Positions 37,001-46,700 of a stretch of DNA of 64,000 nucleotides are shown piece after piece. Numbering within the stretch: the first letter of the stretch is position 1; every line of letters begins with the position of its first letter. The translations under genes and the position numbers were made by a program. The DNA is from JBBIRG01 sp964410965 (lineage in GTDB: Bacteria > CLD3 > SB21 > JBBIRG01): assembly GCA_964410965.1 (NCBI GenBank), contig CAYPIY010000011.1:1-64000 (forward strand). Direction: 5' to 3'. A model generated the notes under the pieces. The model ran no database searches. It worked only from the letters and a program-made list of their open reading frames with translations, and was not told the DNA's origin.

Positions 37001-40000
37001 TACGCTCAGGGAAGTACGGTCGGAAGTTCCGCCGTTGCGCATACCGGAAGCGAGACGTCGTTTCATATCACGGATCTTTCATCCGAAACCCGTTATTATT
37101 TTGCCGTCTTTTCATACCGTGGCGGCTCGGATTCCGTCAATTATGTTGAAGCATCGCCTTTGACAGGCGACACGGTTACTTCGGGGACGGGTTCCCCGCC
37201 TTCCGCGCCCACCTCTTTTAACGCGATCGCCGTTTCAACCGGCCTCATCGATCTTTCCTGGACGGCGAGCGCGACCGGTGAACCGCTCAAATATTATATC
37301 TTCCGGTCATTGACATCCGGCTCAGGATTTATCCTGGCTGATTCCGTAACCGCGCCGGCGACTACAAAGAGCCATACCGTACCCAGTCCCGCGACGTCCT
37401 ATTATTTCCATGTCAAAGCGGCGAACGCCTCCGGATTATCCGAAGCCTCCAACGAAGACAGCGCGACCACATTCGCAACCGGATGGAAACTGCAGAATTC
37501 CGGATTTTCGGGTAACCTGACTTCGGTATCCGCCGTAAGTCCTTCCGTCGCATGGGCCGCCGGCCTCGGTGGAAAAGTCTTAAAGACCACTGACGGGGGA
37601 GTGAACTGGATAACAGCCGACGGAGGCGCATTCGGAACGGAAGAAATCAAACACATATCAGGATTGGACGGCAATACCGCATTTGTCACAACTAATCCTG
37701 TTTCCGAAACCTTTATCTACCGCACGACCGACGGCGGATCCGGCTGGCATCAGGTGTTTAACCAGTCCAACGGATATATTGATGCTGTACACATGTACGA
37801 CCCGGTCAACGGCATCGCTTGCGGTGATCCCGTGGGCGGAAAATGGACGGTCCTGAAAACCACAAACGGAGGTGCATCCTGGTACCGGATTCCCACGGAA
37901 CCGGCTTCGCTCACAAGCGAATGGGGCTGGCCGAATTCGCTGGTAACGGTCGGAAGTTCACACATCTGGTTTGGCACCAACAAAAACCGCGTGATGCGAA
38001 GCACCGACGGCGGATTCACATGGTCTTCCGGCGCCACGCCGTTTCTGCACTCATCAGACATTCATTTTACCGATATTCTGACCGGCGTAACGGGCGGAGA
38101 AGCATCTGCTGCCCGGACAACGGACGGCGGGGCCACCTGGATTTCCATCCCTGCAATCCCGGGTTCAGGAGTCATTCTTGGGGCCGGAGGTTCCGGGAAC
38201 GGTGATTTCTGGATGAGTCACGGAACCACAATGGCCCGTAGCACCGATCAGGGCACAAACTGGTTTTCGGAAGGAACATTTGCAAACTCTATAACAGCGG
38301 TGGATTTCGTCACCGTCGGCCCCTATACATCGGGCTGGATCGTCGGCGCTGACGGAATGGTTGCCGCTTACTCGGATACCGTCGGTTCCCTGCCTGCTGA
38401 ACCGACGGCTTCTCCGGCAAACATTGTATTTTCAAACGTACTGGCAGATTCCATGCGGGTGAGTTTTTCACCGGCCCCGGGAGGCGCAACCGGCTATATC
38501 GCCATCCGCAGCGCGGGAACCGCACCGGCAACCGATCCTGCAGACGGGATATCCTATTATGCCGGCCAGGTCATCGGCGGGGACACCGTGGCTTATGTCG
38601 GTCCGTCCTTAACGTTTGTTAACACGGGTCTGGCGCCCGGTACAAAATATTTTTACAAGATCTATTCTTATAATGGCGCAAACGCACTGATTAATTACAG
38701 AACTGCGTCGCCGCTTGAAGGAGATACAACTGCAGCCTCTTCCGGCGTGCCTCCCTCCCCACCGTCCAGCCTTACCGCGACTGCCGTTTCCTCCGGCCGC
38801 ATCAATCTGGCATGGACCGGCAGCGTATCGGGAAATCCGACCAAATATTTCATTTACCGCAAAGACGGACCCGCCTATTTATTGCATGATTCAGTCGGAG
38901 CCGTTCAATGGTTGTATGTCGATTCCGGTCAGTCGGTCAATCCGTCCACGACCTATTCATACCAGGTTTACGCGTCAAACGCCTACGGATTTTCCGGACC
39001 CTCCAACGAGGCCAATGCGACAACCTTCGCGACCGAACCCGCGTCACAGCCTGTAAATCTGGCTTTTGCGGATCTGAATTTTAACTCTTACACGCTGGTG
39101 TTCAATCAGGCCGCCGATCTTCCGGCCGGCTACCTCATCCTCAAGAAAACCGACGGCTCTCCGACCGCTGTGCCGTCGGATGGAACGGAATATACGGCCG
39201 GCAGTATCATCGGGACGGATACGGTTGTCTACGCAGGATCGGATACTTCCGTGAACCTGACCGGTCTTGCTCCCAGCACTGTGTACTATTTCGATGTATT
39301 TTCATATAACGGCAACGGGCTGACCGTTAATTATCTGGCTGAAAATCCCCTGGAAGGTTCCCGTGCGACCCTGCAGACCGAACCCCCGCAGCAGCCCACG
39401 GCCCTGGTTTTCAGCAGCGTGCATTCCGATTCGATGCGGGTCAGTTTCACGGGAGCCATCGGCGGCCCGGCGGGATATATTGTGTTAAGGAACAGCATTC
39501 CTGTCGTTGGCAATCCGGCCGACGGTACCGCTTATACGGCGGGTGAAACCATCGGTACCGACTCCGTGGTGTATGCCGGTTCCCAGACCACATTCGGCCA
39601 GTACGGATTGGCGTCTGCCACGCGGTATTATTTCAAAATATTTTCGTACAACGGCAATGGCCCGCGGACAAATTACCTGACTGTTTCACCCTTAACGGGG
39701 GATACCGTATCCTCTGGATTCGTCACCGAACCCGCTTACCAGCCGACGAATCTTGTTTTCAGCGATGTCGATACTGGTACGTTCAAGGTTACATTTAACT
39801 GCGCGACAGATTATCCTTTGGGATATCTCGTTTTGCGGAGTGAGATTAATTATCCAAATATTTCCCCGACTGACGGACAAACCTACAGTCCAGGTGCGGT
39901 TCTCGGTAATGCAAGGGTAGTTACTTCCGGAAGCGACACATCTTACAACGAAATCGGCTTATTTGCCAATACGATATACTATTATCATGTCTATTCATTT

Positions 40001-42007
40001 AACGGTACCGGTTCTCTTACGGATTATCTGACCACCAATCCCCTAACCGGCGCACAGACGACGCTGGCTGCCGAGCCCACCGCCCAGCCGACGGAATTGT
40101 CCTTCGAAGCCGTCAGCTCTGACACATTCAAAGTCGATTTCAAGGATGCCGCCCCTGTTCCGACCGGTTATATTGTGCTTATGAAAACCGGCTCCCTCCC
40201 GTCTGCCATCCCGTCCGACGGTACGGTTTATACGGCCGGAAATACCATCGGCGACGCACAAGTGGTTTATACCGGCAATTCCCATGAATTCGACCAGACC
40301 GGAGCGGTTGAAAATACGACCTATTTTTACAAAATATTTTCCTATAACGGCAACGGAGAGGCAATCCATTACTTAAAGGAGGCCCCGTTAACCGGCCAGC
40401 ACACGCATATCAGCCCGCCGAAGATCCTGAGCGGCTCCCTGTCGATATTACCCGCGAATCCCTCGGAAGACGATTCCATAAAAATCACCGTACCCATCAG
40501 CGGAACCTCGCCCGCGGGATATCTGACTTTCGGCAACGGGAGCCATACATCGGCTTTCACGGTTCGCATGAACAGTAACGGTACGGCGTTTTTCGCGACC
40601 ATTCCGCCTCCCCTGGTCACCCGTGAGGGCGTGGTATACCGGATTAAGGCCGTGAATGCTGCGGATTCGTCATTCTTCCCGGCCAGCGGATTTATCAGCA
40701 TTCCGATCCGTGTCGCCAATACAGCGGCCATACAGTCCATCGGCAGTTATCCAGACGGGATAATTCTTGAATGTTACAACACGATCAGCCTGCCGCTGAA
40801 CTCGAATATCGACATGGAGGCCCTGGTCGGCCCCTCCGAAGGCGGTACGGTCTGGCGGCTTGTCACGCACGCTCCCACGGAATGGGTGGACCAATACGTG
40901 ATGGAAAACAACAAAGCGTACTTCTTTTATCACCGGAAAGACGCTCCGGTACAGCTCAACCTGCTGAACGCCGTCACCAACTCAACCGGCCTGTTTGAGA
41001 ATTTCCGCCTGCATCCTGAATGGAACCTCGTGCCATGGCCGTACGCTTTCAAAGGCAATATCACCTGGCGAGATCCGTCAAAAATCGGACCGGTCTGGCA
41101 GATGACTGAAGGCGCGTATGATTCGATGACGACGACGCTCAAGCCGTTCGGCGGATACGTGATTTTCAACAAGACGCCGGATACGGTTCTGATCAAGGAT
41201 GTCCTGGAGTGGTCCCATGTTTCTCTCGGGAAATCCGTTTTTGAAAAAACGGCGCCATCGCCCCTGCTGTGGAGCATCCATTTCCAGCTTAGGAACGAAA
41301 AATCCCGCGATCTTTACAACCTCATCGGCGTTTCGGAACAGGCGGCGGTTGAATCCGATCCATTCGATGACGCCGAACCGATCAGTCCCGGCCGGCAGAC
41401 ACATGTATATTTTTCCGCCTCTGAAACCGGAAAATCCTCGAAAAGCCTGGCCTGCGACATCCGCTCCGCGGAAACGGAAGGGCACGCGTGGGACATCACT
41501 GTCGAACGCCGGCCGAATGAAACTTATGCCGATCTCTCATGGTCCGTGAACGCCCTGCCCGAAGGATATTCGGCGGTGCTGTACGACTTTACGGCAAACA
41601 GGGTCGTGAATCTTCTTGAGAATCATCAGGCAAGGATCTCCGGGCCGGATATCCACCGTGGAAAGGTCATCGCCGGAACGTCTGCCTTTATTCTCGGTGA
41701 AATCGTGAAAATCCGCGAAACCATTCCCGAACGGTTCGCCCTGCACCCGAATTTCCCGAACCCGTTCAACCCGAACACGACGATCCGTTTTGACGTCGCG
41801 AAAACCGGCCGCGTAAAAATTCAGATTTACAATGTTCTCGGACAGCTGGTAAATACTCTCGTGAACAGCGAAATGGAAACAGGGAAGTATGACATTCAAT
41901 GGAACGGGAAAGACGCGCGGAGCGTTCCGGTTTCAAGCGGAATTTACATCTGCCGGCTCGTGACGGACGGATACGTGAAGTCGCGAAAGATGGTCCTGGT
42001 CCGGTGA
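34028..42007 (+). CDS. Giant T9SS-sorted multi-propeller/FN3-like surface protein
   Basis: At 2659 aa: signal peptide (about 1-20, cleavage after AQA); an Asp-box propeller with STNNGTNWTAVNNGL blades (about 21-305); FN3-like domain (about 308-398); a Ycf48-like propeller (about 402-701, GWSLQTSGISG, VFRTTNGGITW); a series of modules beginning EPxxQPxN and containing GYIxxRSAG and YYYKIFSYNG (eight in total); another FN3 domain; a third propeller (about 1151-1451); further modules; a shared C-terminal module of about 430 aa (EWNLVPWPY, DPFDDAEPI, CDIRSAETEGHAWD); and the T9SS type A domain (about 2568-2659). The first propeller is visibly AT-richer than the rest of the gene and resembles the blades of the protein at 90-3963. 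It follows its CsgG-like partner and is followed 122 bp later by a second pair. Confidence 0.88.
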   Translation: MKCIFYFIFILICSLYPAQAQLTWTPINSGLTDTIINTIYINGSDIFVGTVNGGVFLSTNNGQSWTQKSSGLTELSVYSIASSGSNLFAATMGGGVFLSTNNGTNWTAVNNGLTSILAYSLVIKGPNVMVGTYDAGVFLTTNNGTNWTAVNSGLNTNIRYLNICDSNIFAGTESHGVYLSTNYGTNWTAVNNGLPGLWVQGLTSSGTNVFTAIETQGVFLSTDNGTNWIAKNNGLTDLYVYYALSSRGSNILVHTQYDGVFLSTNNGASWTAQNNGLPDKDVKFFAISDSNVFAGTYGGGIFKALAPIPTAPSNLTATTYSSTRINLSWSASLNNPQRYRIYRSLSSGSGFTQIDSVTAPTVTYNNTSGLSPATTYYYKIYGVNSWGSSSSSNEANAKTFAPGWSLQTSGISGALYSVKAVSSTVAWASGQGKVFRTTNGGITWNDVGGSTFNMYNVESITALDAQTAFAAYTSTGTFVYRTTNGGSSWQQVFTQSDPGYINGIHMYDPVNGIAYGDPVAGKWTILKTTNGGASWFHIPNEPTSLTGEMGYPNTLVTISNSHIWFGTNKSRVFYSTDKGNTWATGSTSFVNSYGLHFLSTSIGVVTGQNAARSTNGGVSWTDIMSMPGSADMYSAGGVRTNDFWVGRGNKINRSTDQGGTWYTECTFSEYMLAMDFITIGPRSSGWVVGYNGTIAAYTDSVGVLADEPAASPTNMVFSNVQTDSMRVSFTAAAGTPGASGYIVIRSAGSAVTAVPSDGISYYTGQVIGSDTVTYVGSATTFPETGLMPVTNYYYKIFSFNGSANLVNYLTSSSLSGNCYTLSAEPASQPSNLVFSNVKTDSMRISFTAATGNPSGYIAIRSAGTQPVSDPVDGTSYTAGQTIGSDTVAYVGSAATFWSAGLAVSTRYHYRIYSYNGSANTTNYLTDYPFPLSGYRSTLAVEPAAQPTNLLFTSVVSDSVSISFQAAAGATGYITLRRANQPVTDTPQDGISYAQGSTVGSSAVAHTGSETSFHITDLSSETRYYFAVFSYRGGSDSVNYVEASPLTGDTVTSGTGSPPSAPTSFNAIAVSTGLIDLSWTASATGEPLKYYIFRSLTSGSGFILADSVTAPATTKSHTVPSPATSYYFHVKAANASGLSEASNEDSATTFATGWKLQNSGFSGNLTSVSAVSPSVAWAAGLGGKVLKTTDGGVNWITADGGAFGTEEIKHISGLDGNTAFVTTNPVSETFIYRTTDGGSGWHQVFNQSNGYIDAVHMYDPVNGIACGDPVGGKWTVLKTTNGGASWYRIPTEPASLTSEWGWPNSLVTVGSSHIWFGTNKNRVMRSTDGGFTWSSGATPFLHSSDIHFTDILTGVTGGEASAARTTDGGATWISIPAIPGSGVILGAGGSGNGDFWMSHGTTMARSTDQGTNWFSEGTFANSITAVDFVTVGPYTSGWIVGADGMVAAYSDTVGSLPAEPTASPANIVFSNVLADSMRVSFSPAPGGATGYIAIRSAGTAPATDPADGISYYAGQVIGGDTVAYVGPSLTFVNTGLAPGTKYFYKIYSYNGANALINYRTASPLEGDTTAASSGVPPSPPSSLTATAVSSGRINLAWTGSVSGNPTKYFIYRKDGPAYLLHDSVGAVQWLYVDSGQSVNPSTTYSYQVYASNAYGFSGPSNEANATTFATEPASQPVNLAFADLNFNSYTLVFNQAADLPAGYLILKKTDGSPTAVPSDGTEYTAGSIIGTDTVVYAGSDTSVNLTGLAPSTVYYFDVFSYNGNGLTVNYLAENPLEGSRATLQTEPPQQPTALVFSSVHSDSMRVSFTGAIGGPAGYIVLRNSIPVVGNPADGTAYTAGETIGTDSVVYAGSQTTFGQYGLASATRYYFKIFSYNGNGPRTNYLTVSPLTGDTVSSGFVTEPAYQPTNLVFSDVDTGTFKVTFNCATDYPLGYLVLRSEINYPNISPTDGQTYSPGAVLGNARVVTSGSDTSYNEIGLFANTIYYYHVYSFNGTGSLTDYLTTNPLTGAQTTLAAEPTAQPTELSFEAVSSDTFKVDFKDAAPVPTGYIVLMKTGSLPSAIPSDGTVYTAGNTIGDAQVVYTGNSHEFDQTGAVENTTYFYKIFSYNGNGEAIHYLKEAPLTGQHTHISPPKILSGSLSILPANPSEDDSIKITVPISGTSPAGYLTFGNGSHTSAFTVRMNSNGTAFFATIPPPLVTREGVVYRIKAVNAADSSFFPASGFISIPIRVANTAAIQSIGSYPDGIILECYNTISLPLNSNIDMEALVGPSEGGTVWRLVTHAPTEWVDQYVMENNKAYFFYHRKDAPVQLNLLNAVTNSTGLFENFRLHPEWNLVPWPYAFKGNITWRDPSKIGPVWQMTEGAYDSMTTTLKPFGGYVIFNKTPDTVLIKDVLEWSHVSLGKSVFEKTAPSPLLWSIHFQLRNEKSRDLYNLIGVSEQAAVESDPFDDAEPISPGRQTHVYFSASETGKSSKSLACDIRSAETEGHAWDITVERRPNETYADLSWSVNALPEGYSAVLYDFTANRVVNLLENHQARISGPDIHRGKVIAGTSAFILGEIVKIRETIPERFALHPNFPNPFNPNTTIRFDVAKTGRVKIQIYNVLGQLVNTLVNSEMETGKYDIQWNGKDARSVPVSSGIYICRLVTDGYVKSRKMVLVR

Positions 42008-42129
42008 CGGAAGGACACGATTCATAAATGATGAACGCCGGATGCGGAAGAACGGCTCCGGTTTTCATTTTACAGAGAGCCGGGCTTCCCCGGGAAGTTC
42101 AGCTTTTCACAGGAACGGAGGATGGAAAA

Positions 42130-43677
42130 ATGCGGGCTTTTCTTTTTATCATGTGGATCGCGTGCGGTTCCCTGCACGCCCAGGAATCAAAAAAAACGAT
42201 CGCGGTGCTGGAATTCCAGTCGAGCGGAGGGCTTGAAAAGAGCGAGCTTCAGGCGCTGACCAACCGGTTCCGCGGAATCATGGTGCAGACCAACGCGTTT
42301 GAGGTCATCGAGCGCGAGAAAATGGGCGAAATCCTCCGGGAACAGGACTTCGCCATTTCCGACCAGTGCAACACCTCCGAATGCGCCGTGCAGATCGGGC
42401 AATTGCTCGGCGTCCGGTACATGATCGCCGGCGATATCGGCAAGGTTGGACAGATGTACACGATCGACCTGCGCATGATCGACGTCAGCACCGGGAAAAT
42501 CATCACCACGAAATCGGAGGATTATGAAGGCAAGGTGGAAGGCCTGCTGAACGTGATGAAAAGCATCGCCGGGGCGTTTGCCGGACTCGACGGCGGATCC
42601 GCCGCTTCCGCGGGAACCGGCGACATCTACATCGTCTCCAACCCTTCCAGGTCGGTGATTTATATCGACGGAAAGCAGACTGAATGGGTCACGCCCAAAC
42701 TGCTTGAGGGCGTGACCGCCGGCAAGCACGTCATCGAGGCGAGGAACGGCGAACTCGTCGCGCGGAAGGAAATTGACCTCAAAAAAGGCGGGATCGAGAA
42801 TATCGACCTGAAGCTGGGCAAAATAACCGTTCCCGTGAAAATCACATCCGAACCCGCGGGCGCTTCGATCTATATCAATGACCGGGAATCCGGTGTAACG
42901 CCCATGGTGGTGAATGTACCCGCGGGATCGCACAAGGTCCGGGTCCGGAAATCCGGGTATGAAGAATACTCCGATTCACTCGCCATCCGGGAAGGCGAGG
43001 CTTCCAAAAGCTTGCAGGCCGCCCTCCGGCGGCTGTTTACGCTGACGGTGAAGCCCGTCCTGCCGAAAGACGTGACCGCCAAAAGCGTCGAGGTCATCGT
43101 GGACGATAAAATACGCCGAAACGACCGGCTCAGCCTCGAGCTTCCGGAAGGAAAGCACATCATAAAGGTCGTCACAAACCTGGAGATCCTATCCGAATTC
43201 TCCAAGATCGTCAACCTGAAATCCGACCAGACCGTCGAGGCGAACCTGGAATACACTTATGAATACCAGGAAAAACTGAAAGCCGATCAGCAGAAAGCCC
43301 TCGCCGAAAAGCAAAGACTGGAGAAGGAAAAACTGGAAAAAATCCTTATGGAACAGAAGCAAAAAGAAGACGGGCAGAAACAGCTGGCTGAAAAGGAAAG
43401 GCTGGAGAAGGAAAAGAAACAAAAGGAGCAGGAACAACTGGCGCTGAAGGAGGAAATGGAACGCAAAGCCAGGGAAGCGAAGGAAGTGAAAGAAAGGCTT
43501 GATAAGGAAGCGCGAGCCAAAAAAGGCTCGCAGGCCACCGGCAAATCGAACATGAAATGGTATATCATCGGCGGAGTGGCGCTGGCCGGAGGCGGCGGAG
43601 CGGCCGTTGTCCTGTTAGGCAAAAAAGGCGGAGGCGGCTCAAAATCAGCCCTGCCCCTGCCGACATGGCCGTTCTGA
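42130..43677 (+). CDS. CsgG-like protein with PEGA domains and longer coiled coil
   Basis: This 515-aa protein has the same plan as the gene at 32418: signal peptide (MRAFLFIMWIACGSLHAQ), CsgG-like domain (IAVLEFQSSGG; SDQCNTSECAVQIGQLLGV; GDIGKVGQMYTIDLRM), two PEGA domains (VTAGKHVIEA and VPAGSHKVRV), a diverged strand-rich unit, a coiled coil lengthened by extra EKxRLEKEK repeats (about 375-465), then SNMKWYIIGGVALAGGGG and a tail ending PTWPF. The ATG at 42130 has GGAGG eight bases upstream and begins the signal peptide. The longer open frame to 42028 has no plausible N-terminus. It lies 46 bp before the 3060-aa T9SS gene. The Cys in its signal peptide (IACG) is not followed by a typical lipoprotein start, because conserved AQE follows. 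Confidence 0.83.
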   Translation: MRAFLFIMWIACGSLHAQESKKTIAVLEFQSSGGLEKSELQALTNRFRGIMVQTNAFEVIEREKMGEILREQDFAISDQCNTSECAVQIGQLLGVRYMIAGDIGKVGQMYTIDLRMIDVSTGKIITTKSEDYEGKVEGLLNVMKSIAGAFAGLDGGSAASAGTGDIYIVSNPSRSVIYIDGKQTEWVTPKLLEGVTAGKHVIEARNGELVARKEIDLKKGGIENIDLKLGKITVPVKITSEPAGASIYINDRESGVTPMVVNVPAGSHKVRVRKSGYEEYSDSLAIREGEASKSLQAALRRLFTLTVKPVLPKDVTAKSVEVIVDDKIRRNDRLSLELPEGKHIIKVVTNLEILSEFSKIVNLKSDQTVEANLEYTYEYQEKLKADQQKALAEKQRLEKEKLEKILMEQKQKEDGQKQLAEKERLEKEKKQKEQEQLALKEEMERKAREAKEVKERLDKEARAKKGSQATGKSNMKWYIIGGVALAGGGGAAVVLLGKKGGGGSKSALPLPTWPF

Positions 43678-43723
43678 GCGGTACTCGTTTTCTGATCGGA
43701 TCATTTAAGCGGGAGTCTGTACC

Positions 43724-46700
43724 ATGAAAAAAACCATCATCATTTTAATCCTTGGCTTCGCATTCACCGGATATGCATCGCTTTATCCGCAGGTTAATCC
43801 GTGGATTCAGAAAAATTCAGGACTGCCGGCGACACCTTCGGTAAGGGCCATCTGCCGGAACACGTCCGGCGACCTCTTCATAGGTGTTGATAATCACGGC
43901 GTCTACAGGTCGGAAAACGGCGGTAACCTGTGGGTTGAATCCAACACCGGATTGAGCACAACCTCAGTCTGGGACTTAATTCATGTCACCGGAAACCGTC
44001 TTATCGCCGCAACTCTTTCGGGAATTTATCTTTCCACCGACAACGGTGTCAACTGGTCCCAAAAAACAACTCAGGCTGCCAATGCGCTGAGAATAAGCGC
44101 AACCGGCGACATATTGGCCGGACTGGACGAGGGTATTGCCAAATCAACGGATTCAGGCTTGACCTGGTTTATGTCATCCGGCGGATTGCCCACTGCAATC
44201 ATACGCAGTCTTACTTCGGATCAGGAAGACAACCAGGGACTGTACGCGGCTACGGACCAGCATGGAATTTTTAAATCAACTGACAACGGCAATTTCTGGT
44301 TTCCCGTCAATCAAGGGATTACGGATACCAGCGTGATGTTTTTCTCCATTGTGTTTAATTCGGACAATGAGCTTTTCACGGGTTATAACGACGGACTGTA
44401 TTACTCGTCCGATTTCGGGAATACATGGTCGGAAATTTATCACCGGTCGGGACGGATCTTCAAGACGCTGGCTTTTACACAAAACGGACAGATCTTCAGG
44501 GGGGATGTCGATGCGGGGGTTCATCTTTCTACCGACAACGGCTCCAGCTGGGACAGTGTTTCGAACGGGCTGACGAATGGTTATATCATGGAACTGGTGA
44601 TTCCAGATACGGGATTGATTTACGCCGGTACCGGCGATGGTTTTTTTGTCAATGACAGTTATCTTTATCCCACAGCGCCGGCCAATCTGATTGCGGAAGC
44701 GGTCGGAGCCAGAAAAATCAACCTGATGTGGAACCGAAGCGCGAATAATCCCGTCTCTTATTTTATTTACCGGTCGAATTCCGTGAGCGGAAATTTTTCC
44801 CTTATTGATATGGTCACAGCGCCGGACACGGTCTACACCAATACGGGGCTGAATCCTTCAACAGAGTATTATTATACGATCATCGCGTCGAACACATGGG
44901 GATCATCTCCCACCTCCGGAGTCGACAGCGCGACGACATTGCAGGTTTTTGTGGATCCCCGTGACGGCAGGGAATACTCCATGGTCACAATCGGCACACA
45001 AACATGGATGGCGGAAAACCTGATGGCCACCAAGTACCGTAATGGCGATGATATACCGAATGTAACTGATAACGGTACATGGAGCGGATTAAGCACCGGG
45101 GGATATTGCGATTATGGTAACGATACTAATAATTCAAACATTTATGGACGACTATACAATTGGCATGCTGTAAATGATATTAAAGGACTGGCTCCATTGG
45201 GATGGAAAATTCCGTCTGATGCAGATTGGGATACGCTTATAGCTTATCTTGGCGGTAGTAATATTGCTGGTGGTAAATTAAAGGAAACAGGATCCTTTCA
45301 TTGGAATGTCCCTAATACCGGGGCAACAAATGAAACAGGCTTTACTGCACTTCCTGGAGGGCATCGTTTCTATGATGGTACCTTTAATCGACTAGGATTA
45401 AATGGTTATGGATGGTCAAATACTGTTTACAATGTCGATACAACGCAAGCATGGAGAAGAAGATTAAGTTTTGATAGTTCAAATATACAACGTGATTTTA
45501 GTTGGAAAAAAAATGGATTTGCTGTTCGTTGTATCCAAAGCAATCTAACAGAGCCGCCTTCTTTAACCTCCTTTTCCCCCAGTTCCGGCCCTGTAGGAAC
45601 AACCATTACCATAAGCGGTTTAAATTTTAATACAACACCATCGAACAACATCGTTTATTTCGGCGCAATGAAAGCGGCTGTCACAGGCGGAAATTCCACG
45701 CAGCTTACCGTCACGGTTCCCGCGGGGGCGACGTACGCGCCCATCACCGTCACCGATACCACCACCGGACTGACGTCGTATTCGTCCTCTCCTTTCAGGA
45801 TCATTTTCGGAAGTACCGGATCAATCGACGCCGGTTCCTTTGCCGGCAAAGTAGACTTTACTGTCGGAGCCACCCCCTACAACAACGATCTGGCCTTAGG
45901 CGACCTGGACGGAGACGGCAAGACGGACATCGCCGTGGCCAACCAGCAGGGCAACGTGATCGCCGTGCTCAGAAATACAGGAACTGCGGGATCTGTTTCT
46001 TCCGGCTCGTTCGCGCCCAAAGTGGATTTCAGCGTAGGACAGCGGGTGCTGGATGTCGCCATCGGTGATCTCGACGGCGACGGGAAGCCGGATATGGTAT
46101 CCGCGAACGCAGACAACAACACCATCTCCGTACTCCGCAACACAAGTACCCCGGGCATCATTGACGCCGGCTCATTCGCGCCCAAAGTGAATTTCACCAC
46201 CGGAGGATACCCGTACAGCGTGGCCATCCGGGACTTTGACGGCGACGGCAAACCCGATATCGCCGTTGTGAACAATAACAGCAGTACGCTTTCGATTTTT
46301 AAAAATCAATGCGCCAAGGGCGTGATCACAGACACTTCGTTTGCATCAAAAATTGACTTCGCGACATCCTCCGGACCTTTTTATCTGGATCTCAGCGACC
46401 TGGACGGCGACGGCAAACCGGATATCGTTACCGGAGGCACTAATACAACCCTCTCGGTTTTCCGCAACACCTGCACGCCCGGGATCATTTCGTCCGGTTC
46501 TTTCGACACGAGGATTGAATTCACCACTGGCGGATACCCTGCTCGTCCGGCCATCGGTGATCTAGACGGCGATGGGAAGGCGGATCTGGCGGTATCAAAT
46601 TACGGGACCGACAATTTCTCGGTTCTCCGGAATAACGGAATTCCGGGTACAGTACGGTTTATACCACGGGTCGATTTTGCTTCGAACATCAACCCGGCCG

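Noticed and set aside
41199..41549. Basic plus-strand frame inside the 2659-aa gene
   Set aside because: It is out of frame within a well-supported coding region and has a composition typical of frame shadows.
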